From assembly GCA_047633055.1 (NCBI GenBank), contig JBLIEI010000005.1, positions 21,729 through 85,728 of the forward strand: DNA of 64,000 nucleotides, read 5' to 3'. The notes below the pieces were generated by a model, which saw only the letters and a list, made by a program, of their open reading frames with translations, made no database searches and had not been told where the DNA came from. The translations under genes were made by a program, and so were the position numbers. The DNA is from CALJFL01 sp047633055 (lineage in GTDB: Bacteria > Pseudomonadota > Gammaproteobacteria > Pseudomonadales > Halieaceae). Shown here in pieces: positions 1 through 8,325 of the stretch (within the stretch, counting starts at the first letter, position 1; every line of letters starts with the position of its first letter).

Positions 1-450
1 CACCACGAAGTCACCGCGGCGGACGTGCAGGACCAGATCGTCGGGGGAAACCTCATAGCCCTGATCACACGGCTCCATGGCAAACCAGGCACGAATGCGA
101 CCCTTGTAAGGCTGCAACAGCGCGTAGCGCTGAAAGTTGCCTCTTACCTCGATCCGACGAGGGTCACTGCGGGCGAATATTCCGGCCAGATCCAGATCAT
201 AGCCGTCGAAATCACCGTGATCAACGTGAGAACTGTAGTCCACAGGCCCTTCGTGTATCGCGCCAGCAAGCTCCAGTGGCGCGTTCGGGCAGGCCGCCAG
301 GAACGCCTCCAACTGCGGTACGTTGCGCTGCGGGTGCATACGTGAATGAGAGAATTTCAGGGCGTACCCGAGCTCCTCGGCGATCACACGGGCAATCGTA
401 TACTGGTACAGGTTATCAGCAATGTAGCCATTCATCTGCAGGTGAACCAT
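1..450 (-). CDS. Fucosyltransferase-like glycosyltransferase (GT11-type), partial
   Basis: The gene runs off the left edge; 150 codons are visible from an ATG at 450, with GGGAGG about 10 bases upstream. The N-terminus (MNGYIADNLYQYTIARVIAE) aligns with the start of GT11 alpha-1,2-fucosyltransferases, which normally read G-G-L-G-N-Q-L-F-Q-Y-A. The last visible residues, LHVRRGDF, match the H-x-R-R-G-D motif that binds GDP-fucose in that family. The expected role is transfer of a sugar from a GDP-sugar during surface glycan assembly at the cytoplasmic face of the inner membrane. The N-terminal glycine motif is weaker than usual, so the donor sugar is uncertain. A broken GtrA-like membrane gene lies just upstream on the same strand, which fits a polysaccharide locus. 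Confidence 0.7.
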   Translation of the reverse strand, partial: MVHLQMNGYIADNLYQYTIARVIAEELGYALKFSHSRMHPQRNVPQLEAFLAACPNAPLELAGAIHEGPVDYSSHVDHGDFDGYDLDLAGIFARSDPRRIEVRGNFQRYALLQPYKGRIRAWFAMEPCDQGYEVSPDDLVLHVRRGDFVV

Positions 451-544
451 ACCGTTACTAACCTCCCGACCGATCCTGAGCTACTAAAATTCTTGGATAC
501 TACCACACCATCCATCCTATCAAGATAAAAGTGAACAAAAGGCT

Positions 545-818
545 TTACAGCAGCCAGTTCAGAAGCCTGAGAAGAATATTCACCAAAGCGAATTTCATCA
601 ACTGGCCGCGTGGGACTGGCCCATCATGTTGAAATACCCAGTTACGGGTTAAAAGAAAGCCACCAGTAAAAATTACTATCTGTACTAGCGCATACGCCAC
701 CAGTTCACTGATCAACACTACTGAGGTCAACACATACATTGTGAAAATGTGTTGCCAAATAGAGGACTATTCCAAGCAGAAAGTGGCGACTAAATGTGCG
801 GCTAATTCCAAATTTCAT
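545..818 (-). pseudogene. GtrA-like membrane protein, frameshifted and shortened
   Basis: Two overlapping reading frames on the minus strand add up to one GtrA-like protein. The first starts at ATG 818 (MKFGISRTFSRHFLLGIVLY, helix 1) and the second takes over near 740 (ISELVAYALVQIVIFTGGFL, then LLTRNWVF). The R-N-W-V-F box after the second helix is the GtrA signature. The protein then stops inside the third helix (ILLRLLNWLL), so the fourth helix is missing. GtrA proteins usually have about 120-140 residues and four helices and act in flipping or anchoring polyprenyl-linked sugars. Only about 90 residues remain here, over two frames. A sequencing error could explain the shift but not the early stop. 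Confidence 0.5.
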
Positions 819-828
819 AATATGAAGA

Positions 829-1734
829 TCAATCTCGTTATGGTGGCTACCGTGCCTGATCAGAGCTCTGAAATTGCAGCTCGTGCTGCCCTCACTCTTG
901 CGTTTACCTCGACCAGGGCCCAGCTGTAGTTTACGTCTGATTCAACAACTCACTATTAGCCACCGGCGGTATAGCAAAGTCCGGAGTGGGTATGTCCTGT
1001 GACTTCGCCGGCATCTGGCATCACCTTTCAAGTAGTAGAGTTCGTGGAACCGCATTGATCAAAATAGGCCTTGCACCCCGTAGACTCACATAACAGCCTG
1101 AAATAGCATCAACCAATGGCATGGCCTTAGTCTCATTACCCTCTGTTTCATTAGGTATTCTTACACAGCCGTTGCGGCGGCTGAATATATCATCGACCCT
1201 CTAACTGGAACCATGGCTGGCGAGTACGGCTGTCAGATGGACTATGAATATTATCAGCCCGAGAGGCCTAACGCTGTAACCACTGTAATCATTACGTACG
1301 GATTCGTGCGCGTTAATTACTTGTCCATCGTTTTCAGCCCGCCATGAGGTCAAAGTGGCAGCAGTTTCACGATTTGGCTCTTACTAGATAGACTGATGTC
1401 CGCTGTGAGTTGCATACTTGGTATGGTATCTAGTGTGACAGTATTTTGAGAAGCTATGAGAGTTACAAAGATGGCTTCGAAAGAAGAAGTTCAACTTCGT
1501 CGTTATCCTTGGCAAGGTTTAATGCAAATCACCTCTGAGCCAATTATTGGAGTGAGCCGCTGTCGGCGGACTCCCCTCGTCCGGTTGGAACGGCAGTTTC
1601 CCCGTTGAACACTGCAGCGCCATGTAGGGCTTGCACGGGGATCGGGAAATGCAGACCGCGTAATGCTGATATGTGTTCTTCTTGACCGTAAATATAGTAT
1701 CGGCTGGGTTACTGTTGCAAAAAATCAGGTCTAG
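829..1734. other. About 900 bases with no supportable gene
   Basis: Six-frame reading shows only short open frames without family resemblance or good ribosome sites. The longest, on the minus strand at 1519-1743, has no recognisable motif. The stretch lies between two gene remnants (GtrA-like and SDR), so it is probably decayed coding DNA, but no ancestor could be identified by eye. Confidence 0.5.
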
Positions 1735-1934
1735 AAGCTGCAAGTCGCCAATCGTGTCGGCGCAGGAATAGGGATTGGACGAGCGACAGCAATGCGTTTT
1801 GCTAAAGATGGCTACCGGGTCATTGTGACTGATATTATAGAAGATGAAGCGCTGAACACCGTCAAGCTGATCAGGCCGCTTACATGACCGGGCGAACGCT
1901 CATCGTCGACGGTGGAAACGCCGTTGCCCTCTAA
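1735..1934 (+). pseudogene. Short-chain dehydrogenase remnant with the middle deleted
   Basis: The first frame reads KLQVANRVGAGIGIGRATAM and continues through FAKDGYRVIVTDI, which aligns residue for residue with the Rossmann start of SDR enzymes (normally VALVTGAGSGIGRA). Near 1865 a second frame gives AAYMTGRTLIVDGGNAVAL followed by TAA at 1932, the standard SDR C-terminus (Y-x-T-G-x-x-x-x-V-D-G-G). Roughly 180 residues that should lie between them, including the N-S-Y-K catalytic residues, are absent. No start codon or ribosome site is left in front. This is a dead gene made by one internal deletion plus 5' decay. Confidence 0.75.
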
Positions 1935-2061
1935 CCTGATCGAACTGCATTTAGCTCGATGAAATTTAAAGTCCTGCTGCCAACCGCGCGATGTGTACGT
2001 TCACATAACAGCGGTTTATCTGTCGGCATGAACATCAACAAACAGGGCTCTGTCACATTGT

Positions 2062-3378
2062 TTACTGTTTTTCCGCCTGCTGCTCAGGATCAAGAATTCT
2101 GACCTCACGTTGAGGGAAGGGTATCTCGATGCCGTTTTCTTTCAAGGTCTCCAAAATAATCAGCATCAGGTCCCCTCCCACCCTGTTTTTACCATCGTCA
2201 ATACCAATCATCCAGAACTCGACGAACATGTTAATGCCTGACTCACCAAAACTGTCTATCTCACAGTCAGGTCGTTCTTCAAATGGCACATCTAAACCGC
2301 TTATAACCTGCTCGTGTTCGGCTACCGCCACCTTGATAAAATCGACCATACTGCGGACGTCTGTGGCATAAGGTACAGAAAAATTGACGCGGTACCTTTG
2401 CTTTGGATCTTTGTGAGTCCAGTTGATCATCGAAGAAGAAATAAACTTTTCGTTAGGCACTAAAACATCCTTGCCATCGTAGGTTTCTAATACCGCATAA
2501 CGCATCTTAAATTCTCGAACAAAACCGCTTTGCCCATCTTCTAATTCTACAAAGTCGCCAACTGTCATTGAGCGGTCGAGCAATATAATAACCCCCGATA
2601 TAAAATTTGAAGCGATAGACTGTAAGCCGAATCCCAGCCCTACGCCGACTGCTCCGCCAAATACTGCAAGTGTCGTCATATTGACCCCCATAATATTTAA
2701 CAACAGCAGCATAACTATGCAGAAAACAGCCACCTCAAATAGTTTGCTAAATACTTCCTTGGCTGGCACATCAAGAGAAGCTTGTTTTCTTATCACCGCT
2801 TTGCCAAAGTTGTTTGAGGCGCGGCCCAACCAAAATAAGAAGCTTCCAAAAATGAGGACTCTAGTTACACCGTAAGCAGATATGCTGACGTTGCCGACCT
2901 CCAGTGATATTTCTTCAAGCGCACCAATGACAGTCGACAACAAATCCAACAAATGCAACAACAGTATGGGGAGTCCAACCCATTTGAACAAAGACGCAGT
3001 AAATTTATGCTGAACAAAGACGCGTATCAGAGAGTTAAAAAACAATACGACTGCGACGGCTAAAGCTGCTTCGATTAGCCAAGGTGTCAAGGTCAGACTT
3101 TCCGCTACTTTTGTTGATATCTGGAGTAGGATGATTGCCAATAGTGGAAACAATATCCCACCAATTCTAAAAGCAAGTTTGCGTATCGGATGGGCGTTCT
3201 CCAAGGGCTTAATCCGAGTGAGGCCACCGCTGTGCCTTATTTTACGAGCCACGGTAAAAGACAATGCATAGATGACCAGAATAACAACGAATTGAATATA
3301 AGTGTTGGTGTCACTAACAGCGAATTGCGCGGTTTGTAAAAACTCGCTCATTAAATTCAAACCTGATTTCGTGTCCAT
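2062..3378 (-). CDS. Mechanosensitive ion channel, MscS family
   Basis: A 438-residue inner-membrane protein with an N-terminal set of about six hydrophobic helices followed by an MscS domain. The pore helix is clear (GAVGVGLGFGLQSIASNF, glycine/alanine-rich, around residues 240-260) and is followed by the beta domain (DRSMTVGDFVELEDGQSG, then VPNEKFISSSMINWT). MscS channels open under membrane tension to release solutes at osmotic downshock. The extra N-terminal helices make it larger than E. coli MscS (286 residues). An internal Met at codon 10 (MSEFLQ) is an alternative start with an AGG about 10 bases upstream. The gene stands alone, with non-coding DNA or remnants on both sides. Confidence 0.9.
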   Translation of the reverse strand: MDTKSGLNLMSEFLQTAQFAVSDTNTYIQFVVILVIYALSFTVARKIRHSGGLTRIKPLENAHPIRKLAFRIGGILFPLLAIILLQISTKVAESLTLTPWLIEAALAVAVVLFFNSLIRVFVQHKFTASLFKWVGLPILLLHLLDLLSTVIGALEEISLEVGNVSISAYGVTRVLIFGSFLFWLGRASNNFGKAVIRKQASLDVPAKEVFSKLFEVAVFCIVMLLLLNIMGVNMTTLAVFGGAVGVGLGFGLQSIASNFISGVIILLDRSMTVGDFVELEDGQSGFVREFKMRYAVLETYDGKDVLVPNEKFISSSMINWTHKDPKQRYRVNFSVPYATDVRSMVDFIKVAVAEHEQVISGLDVPFEERPDCEIDSFGESGINMFVEFWMIGIDDGKNRVGGDLMLIILETLKENGIEIPFPQREVRILDPEQQAEKQ

Positions 3379-3728
3379 ATGATTTTAGCTCGCTCTACGA
3401 TTTGTTGGCACATATCTGAGGCTCGGTATGTCAATTGCGCTCTTTGCAACTGGGCAGATAAAACACTCTAGCCGATAAACTTTCCCAGTAAAGCATCAGC
3501 TTCAGGCGATATAGGACCAAATTTACGTGTGCCTGCAAAGGCACTTAAGAAGACAGGGCGTTTCGACACTCTCGATAGATATTTTCAAATAAGAAATCTT
3601 GCTGTAAGCCATGACTTTTTGACCACAAGATATTGTATCCTACGGGGCAATCGGCTCGCTCTTTGGAACACGTGCCTGAAAGGGCAAGTATCTTTTCCGC
3701 AGGGAAAACACCTCGACGCTGTTTATTG
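3379..3728. other. Intergenic stretch upstream of the MscS gene
   Basis: About 350 bases with no convincing gene. An open frame on the plus strand (3529-3744, 71 codons) has no family resemblance and no ribosome site. A 5-bp hairpin (GTGCC TGCAAA GGCAC) is present near 3529. Nothing else was recognised. Confidence 0.4.
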
Positions 3729-3977
3729 CTACCGCATTTTTTGAGTGGGGCAACGGAACTTGCCTATCGTAAAATCTCGCTGCGCTAGGTGCTTAGTGCG
3801 CCTCCCAGAAACACGCTTGCGCCACATCTGGAAGGATCGTGGTTTCATTTCTTGGCGCATTAGCTTAATCACCTGAGGCTCTGTGAGCCCGTAAGCGCTT
3901 TCAATAGCCTCAAAAGGAGTTCTATCTTCCCACGCCATTTCGATGACTCGACTGATATCGCTCGCGTCCATAGTCAT
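3729..3977 (-). CDS. DUF2805 / TIGR03643 family protein
   Basis: An 82-residue protein with the full signature of this family: ISRVIEMAWEDRTPFEAIE, then the helix-turn-helix-like LTEPQVIKLMRQEMKP and FQMWRKRVSGRRTKHL. These small proteins are common in marine Gammaproteobacteria and Bacteroidetes and have no assigned function; the predicted HTH and basic C-terminal half suggest nucleic-acid binding, which is inference. The normal family length is about 75-90 residues, so it is intact. It is 21 bases downstream of the small membrane protein gene on the same strand, possibly co-transcribed. Confidence 0.85.
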   Translation of the reverse strand: MTMDASDISRVIEMAWEDRTPFEAIESAYGLTEPQVIKLMRQEMKPRSFQMWRKRVSGRRTKHLAQRDFTIGKFRCPTQKMR

Positions 3978-3998
3978 ACTTCTGTCGCGTTTCAGTAA

Positions 3999-4295
3999 TT
4001 ATTTACGTTGGTCTTTGCGCAGCTTGAGCAACCATGAGCTTTGATTTTTTTCTGCGTCGTAAAATACCGCGGCAGTAAAGAAAAACATCAGGAGCAGTAT
4101 GATGTGTGCGGCTATGCTTATGCCGAAATACGCGATACTTCCAAGATAAACCGCGAAGGCGCCACTCCACATAAACGCCAGAATTATCATAATAAACATC
4201 CTGCTGGGAGGATCTGGAATATGCCTGAGCGGATTCTTGCTGGAATCAAAAATGTATATGTAAGCGTCGTAGATCCAAAGTCCTAACTTTTTCAT
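3999..4295 (-). CDS. Small two-helix membrane protein, unknown
   Basis: A 98-residue protein I do not recognise. Two hydrophobic helices are visible (MFIMIILAFMWSGAFAVYL and AAHIILLLMFFFTAAVFY) joined by a short loop, with a soluble N-terminal 30 residues and a basic tail (LLKLRKDQRK). The layout implies an inner-membrane protein with both ends in the cytoplasm. It starts with ATG at 4295 and precedes the DUF2805 gene by 21 bases. No domain or partner can be named. Confidence 0.6.
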   Translation of the reverse strand: MKKLGLWIYDAYIYIFDSSKNPLRHIPDPPSRMFIMIILAFMWSGAFAVYLGSIAYFGISIAAHIILLLMFFFTAAVFYDAEKNQSSWLLKLRKDQRK

Positions 4296-4466
4296 TCCTA
4301 ATCCTTTATTTGTATTTAGGCAATCCTACAAACTTTTTACGAAAGCCTGACGGAACTGGATTTTCTTAAAAATCCTTACCCCCGAATGGATCGAAAGCAT
4401 ACCTTCAGGTCGAGTCTATCAATTATCCTGAGAAGTAACACCTAAGCTCGCGAGCGTGCGTTGAAG

Positions 4467-4922
4467 CTAGAAGATCCCCATCTCCAAACCGGCAGCGAAG
4501 GCCTGCCCCATATCGCTGGCTTGGCTGAGAAAGTCACGCTGTAATTCTCCCCGAAATATCAGAGGTTCCGTCGCTACTGTAAACGGGATTCCCGAGAGAA
4601 TACGTTCGGCCTGTTGTACCGCGCCCCGTCCATCATTACCCGCGCTAACTAGCAGCGCATAGGGCAATACCAGCGAATGTTTTATCGCCGGATAAAAGAT
4701 TCGATCTAAAAAGTCTTTCATACCGCCGGCGAGACTACCTGAGTTTTCCGCCGTCACCAACAGCACTCCGCCGGCCCAGCACAGATCCTGCACACCTGCA
4801 TCAATCGCACGACAGACTCGGGTTGTTGCCTGGGACTCCAAGTTTGCGCCATCACAAGCTGCGCGGGCCAGCTCGGAACAGCTGCCACTCTGGCTGTGAT
4901 AAACGATCAACAAATTGCTCAT
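4467..4922 (-). CDS. Flavodoxin-like FMN-binding protein
   Basis: The 151-residue product begins MSNLLIVYHSQSGSC, the classical flavodoxin phosphate-binding loop after strand 1, and continues with VTAENSGSLAGGMKDFLDRI, the second FMN loop of the NAD(P)H:quinone-reductase branch. I start at ATG 4922 because the open frame upstream (to 5027) adds 35 residues with no flavodoxin similarity in front of strand 1. The likely role is an FMN-dependent oxidoreductase or electron carrier in the cytoplasm. It is not MioC by sequence pattern, although a DnaA-box-bearing intergenic region lies immediately upstream. It is followed at a distance by two small genes on the same strand. Confidence 0.8.
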   Translation of the reverse strand: MSNLLIVYHSQSGSCSELARAACDGANLESQATTRVCRAIDAGVQDLCWAGGVLLVTAENSGSLAGGMKDFLDRIFYPAIKHSLVLPYALLVSAGNDGRGAVQQAERILSGIPFTVATEPLIFRGELQRDFLSQASDMGQAFAAGLEMGIF

Positions 4923-5035
4923 AAGCTGACAAGAATAAATTAAGTATGAACTTTGTGCCACACTTACCCCAAATGAATAAAAAAAAGCTGAGTCAGGTGT
5001 CGCTATCCAAACACCCCCGTCATCCAAGCCTCACC

Positions 5036-5044
5036 TGTGGATAA
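5036..5044 (-). promoter_or_regulatory. DnaA box, exact consensus
   Basis: TGTGGATAA is the reverse complement of the consensus TTATCCACA. The surrounding CTGTGGATAACTCTG matches the box context known from enterobacterial origins. Function here is not shown. Confidence 0.45.
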
Positions 5045-5224
5045 CTCTGGGGACAGCTTACAAGCTGACTGGCCGTGTTGAGCAATCCGCGGATTTTCTT
5101 AACCCGTACAAACGCCACCCCTCCCCTGCTAAATCCATTTATTTCAATGACTTAGATGTTTTTCTAAGCTCTATTAGAGATGGCTATTTAGATAACGGTA
5201 TAAATATAGGGTCTTTTGGGGAAA

Positions 5225-5233
5225 TGTGGATAG
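5225..5233 (-). promoter_or_regulatory. DnaA-box-like site, 8 of 9
   Basis: TGTGGATAG differs from the consensus at one end position. It lies in the same gene-free stretch and orientation as the exact box 180 bases away. Confidence 0.3.
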
Positions 5234-5308
5234 AGTTGCGGCAGTAAGGTTGGTGACTCCTAACGGTAACCGGTATATAGCACAAAGGCGCAAGGTGCGG
5301 GCTCACTA

Positions 5309-5329
5309 GAAAAATATAACTCAAGTTAT
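5309..5329 (-). terminator. Weak terminator after rlmKL
   Basis: Read on the minus strand, ATAAC-TTGA-GTTAT is a small AT-rich stem followed by ATTTTT, just 13 bases past the rlmKL stop. The stem is weak, so termination is only plausible. Confidence 0.3.
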
Positions 5330-5341
5330 GTTTCAGTACTG

Positions 5342-7537
5342 CTACTTGTCGCGATGTTGAAGCAACCAGCACTGGTGAATTTTCTGATTACGAGCGAAGT
5401 CAGGATCCAGAGTTTGTCGGCTAATATCATCACAATGAAACGACTCACCAATTTCAGGTGCTAGCTTGAACCCCCGCCGATTGGTCGAAAAATACAACCT
5501 ACCATCAGGCGCTAGGCAGCTCATCGCAGCACAGACCAACTCGTATTGATCGCGCAGCACATCGAAGTCCCCTTCCATTGACTTGGAGTTTGAGAACGAA
5601 GGAGGATCCAACATGATCAGATCAAAGGTATCCTCACAGCTTTCCAGCCACTTCAGGCAGTCTGCCCGTATCAAGTGATTACGGTTTTCAGCGAGGCCAT
5701 TGGCCGCAAGATTTTTGCGCAGCCAGCCCAGATACGTATTCGACATATCAACGCTGGTGGTTGAGCGGGCATTGGCCAGCGCAACATGCACCGTAGCGGT
5801 CCCTGTATAGCAGAACAGATTGAGGAAATCTTTGCCTGCAGCCTCTGCCGCCAGGCGCATGCGGAGCGGCCTGTGATCAAGAAATAAACCGGTGTCCAGA
5901 TAGTCATTCAGATTGATAAGGAAGTTGGCGCCACCCTCACTAACCTGCAACAATTCACCACGATCATCCTGCTTTTGATACTGTTCCTTGCCACGCTGCT
6001 GTCGGCGCTGTTTATAAACGATACGCTCAGTGGGAATGCCCAGTGCCTGAGGCAACGCGTCGGTGACCTCTTCCAGTCGTTTGGCGGCGGCCTCGGGATC
6101 GATCCCCTTCGGTGCCTGGTATTCCGCAACGTGGATATGATCGCCATAAACATCTACAGCGACGGAGTATTCAGGCATGTCCGCATCGTACAGCCGATAA
6201 CAACTCACTTGCTCCCGCTTCAGCCAACTCGACAGGCGCTTACGATTCTTTTTAATCCGATTGGCGAACATAGTGGCGCCTGTGCTTAGCGCTGGGCCAG
6301 TCACCCTCTCCCCATCTGTTCTGGCAGATGGCTCCGGCTCGCCGGCAGGCCGACGCAGGGTATTGTTGTTTAAATCAAATAGCAGGAGGATCGACTCCAT
6401 CGCACCATTGAACAAAGTGTAGCGTTTGTGGCTGCGTAATCCGGTGGCTTTCCCCAACTCTAGATCAGAAGTAAAAACTGCACCCTGCCAACCAGAAAAT
6501 TGTATCGCCATCAATTCGCCAAGCTGACGATAGAGGTATTTCAAACTGGCCTTTTCGCCCAAGCGCTCACCGTAAGGGGGATTACAGATCAGCAGCCCAT
6601 CTTCCAGCTCTGTATGCGTTGGTTTTACCAACTCAGACAATGACTTACACGATACTCTAACGATATCACTTAGATTCGCTTTAGCGATATTATCCTGCGC
6701 CTGACGGATGACTTTTGGGTCTGCATCATAGCCGCGAATCTCAGGCAACTGCCGAGACTTGCCTCGCTCTGCTCTGCCCTGGGCATCGGCCTTAATAGCC
6801 TGCCATTGCTGCGGATTGTGCCCCTGCCAGCACTCAAATCCAAAACGCGCACGATTAAGGCCGGGCGCTACATCGGCAATCATCAGCGCGCCTTCCAAAA
6901 GCAGGGTCCCAGAGCCACACATTGGGTCAATAAGAGCCCCTCCCCTGGCCGCGATACCTGGCCAGTCGGCTCGCAGCAGCAAAGCGGCGGCCAGGTTTTC
7001 CTTGAGCGGCGCCGCGCCAGTCTTCAAACGATAGCCACGGCGGTGCAAACTGCCGCCGGAAAAATCCAGCGAAACATGGAGCTTCGATTTGAGCAGACGC
7101 AGATTCAGCCGTATATCCGGATTCTTCCGCTCTACAGACGGCCGTTTGCCACCGTTATCGACAAACCAGTCAACTATTGCGTCCTTACTCTTCTGGGCGC
7201 CGAATTGGGTGTTTCTAATTTCGTCGTTCTGGCCGCTAAAATCGATGGCAATGGTGTTGTCGGCGGTGAACACATTGTCCCACGAAATCTGGCGGAGGCC
7301 GTCGTATAAGTTCTGTGCGTCCTCTACCTCCAACTGGGCAATTGGCATCAACACGCGATTGGCAAGACGCGACCAGAGACAGACTCGGTAGGCCACAGCC
7401 AGGGGCGATGAAAAATAGACGCCGGCGACGGTCTCGCGGATATTATCGCTACCCAGCGTTTGGATTTCTTGCGCCAAAAGGGATTCTAACCCTTTTGGGC
7501 AAGCCGCGAACCACTGGGGCTGCTGCTGATCAGACAC
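5342..7537 (-). CDS. rlmKL: Bifunctional 23S rRNA methyltransferase RlmKL
   Basis: This 731-residue fused enzyme methylates 23S rRNA at G2445 (RlmL half, N2) and G2069 (RlmK half, N7). It starts WFAACPKGLESLLAQEI with a THUMP RNA-binding domain to about residue 155, followed by the RlmL methyltransferase (DPMCGSGT near 203, catalytic NPPYGERLG near 319). The RlmK half (from about 430) has LNLFCYTGTATVH and LDPPSFSNSK. The length is normal for the gammaproteobacterial fusion. The start is GTG at 7537 with GAGG 7 bases upstream, 8 bases after the stop of the HTH gene, so the two are probably co-transcribed. Confidence 0.97.
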   Translation of the reverse strand: MSDQQQPQWFAACPKGLESLLAQEIQTLGSDNIRETVAGVYFSSPLAVAYRVCLWSRLANRVLMPIAQLEVEDAQNLYDGLRQISWDNVFTADNTIAIDFSGQNDEIRNTQFGAQKSKDAIVDWFVDNGGKRPSVERKNPDIRLNLRLLKSKLHVSLDFSGGSLHRRGYRLKTGAAPLKENLAAALLLRADWPGIAARGGALIDPMCGSGTLLLEGALMIADVAPGLNRARFGFECWQGHNPQQWQAIKADAQGRAERGKSRQLPEIRGYDADPKVIRQAQDNIAKANLSDIVRVSCKSLSELVKPTHTELEDGLLICNPPYGERLGEKASLKYLYRQLGELMAIQFSGWQGAVFTSDLELGKATGLRSHKRYTLFNGAMESILLLFDLNNNTLRRPAGEPEPSARTDGERVTGPALSTGATMFANRIKKNRKRLSSWLKREQVSCYRLYDADMPEYSVAVDVYGDHIHVAEYQAPKGIDPEAAAKRLEEVTDALPQALGIPTERIVYKQRRQQRGKEQYQKQDDRGELLQVSEGGANFLINLNDYLDTGLFLDHRPLRMRLAAEAAGKDFLNLFCYTGTATVHVALANARSTTSVDMSNTYLGWLRKNLAANGLAENRNHLIRADCLKWLESCEDTFDLIMLDPPSFSNSKSMEGDFDVLRDQYELVCAAMSCLAPDGRLYFSTNRRGFKLAPEIGESFHCDDISRQTLDPDFARNQKIHQCWLLQHRDK

Positions 7538-7545
7538 GTTTTACC

Positions 7546-8241
7546 TCAGGACTTGTTGGGGGCGGGGGCTTTTCGTTTCTTGGGAGGAGACTTGGCCGCA
7601 GGCTTTAATCGCCGCTTACCAGGGGTTTTCTTGCTGGCGGCTTTCTCCTTCTCCATGACCTCAATGACGAGGTTAGTAGAGCTTTGCATATAATCGATAA
7701 ATCTATCGTGCGCGTCATCGCTCAAAGCGCGCAAAAAATCATGCTGCCGATAGATATTCAAAAATCGGCGCTCGCGTTCAAAGTTCTTTGGCAGGGCCAT
7801 GACGCCCCACTGCTCTAGAGCGCGCTCTAGCTGTGGATTATAGGTACGCATGAACTTAATCAGAAATGGAACGGGATCGTGCCGTGCCAACAGGGCTGTC
7901 GCCCGCAACATTGTCTCCAGCGGTAAAATAGTTTCGCCACTTTCAACATTCTCAAGAATCGATTTATCTGCCATGCCGAGACTATCAGAGAGATCCTTGA
8001 GCGATATGCCCGCAGTCTCCCTAGCGTCTCGAAGGAAATGACCGGCATCGGCCATAGCCTCCAGGCGCTCGGGCTCGAACGTATTCATGAGGGTATTGCG
8101 AATCCAGGTCTCTCCGAACATCGCTGACATAGTCGCGGTAGTGCGGGCCAACTCGAGCGTTCCACCTGCTACCTGTCCGGTGAGTTTACGCAACGCATTA
8201 AACAAAGATTCCTGTTCTTTACTGCCATCTTCTTTATTCAT
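7546..8241 (-). CDS. XRE-type helix-turn-helix protein with a basic tail
   Basis: The chosen start (ATG 8241, MNKEDGSKEQESLFNALRK) gives 231 residues; the frame is open to 8295 but the extra residues look untranslated. Around residues 68-115 an XRE/Cro-like HTH is clear (LRDARETAGISLKDLSDSLG, then ENVESGETILPLETML). The C-terminal 30 residues are almost only Lys, Pro, Ala and Arg, as in histone-H1-like tails, which would add non-specific DNA binding. Role: probably a cytoplasmic DNA-binding regulator; the target is unknown. It ends 8 bases before rlmKL. Start sites lack a strong ribosome site, so the N-terminus is uncertain. Confidence 0.75.
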   Translation of the reverse strand: MNKEDGSKEQESLFNALRKLTGQVAGGTLELARTTATMSAMFGETWIRNTLMNTFEPERLEAMADAGHFLRDARETAGISLKDLSDSLGMADKSILENVESGETILPLETMLRATALLARHDPVPFLIKFMRTYNPQLERALEQWGVMALPKNFERERRFLNIYRQHDFLRALSDDAHDRFIDYMQSSTNLVIEVMEKEKAASKKTPGKRRLKPAAKSPPKKRKAPAPNKS

Positions 8242-8325
8242 TGAGACAGCATAGCGCAACCCGGGCCGAAAACAGAGCATTCGCTGCAAGTGCAAGTCTT
8301 TGGCCTACAAACACCGTCTAAGCTA

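Larger units (their letters stand above)
4923..5341. other. Gene-free stretch with DnaA-box-like sites
   Basis: About 420 bases without a gene lie between the flavodoxin and rlmKL. It contains one exact DnaA-box (TGTGGATAA, 5036-5044), a near match (TGTGGATAG, 5225-5233) and a weaker one (CTATCCAAA, near 5003), with an AT-rich stretch at about 5130-5220 between the two better sites. Three boxes are fewer than a typical oriC and no dnaA or mnmG gene is in view, so a DnaA-titration or regulatory site is at least as likely as an origin. Confidence 0.35.

Noticed and set aside
25..461. Plus-strand open frames at the left edge
   Set aside because: They are antisense to the fucosyltransferase-like gene and have no family resemblance.
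1519..1743. 74-codon minus-strand frame
   Set aside because: No recognisable motif, no ribosome site, and it overlaps the SDR remnant region.
3529..3744. 71-codon plus-strand frame
   Set aside because: No family resemblance or ribosome site; overlaps the end of the DUF2805 gene.
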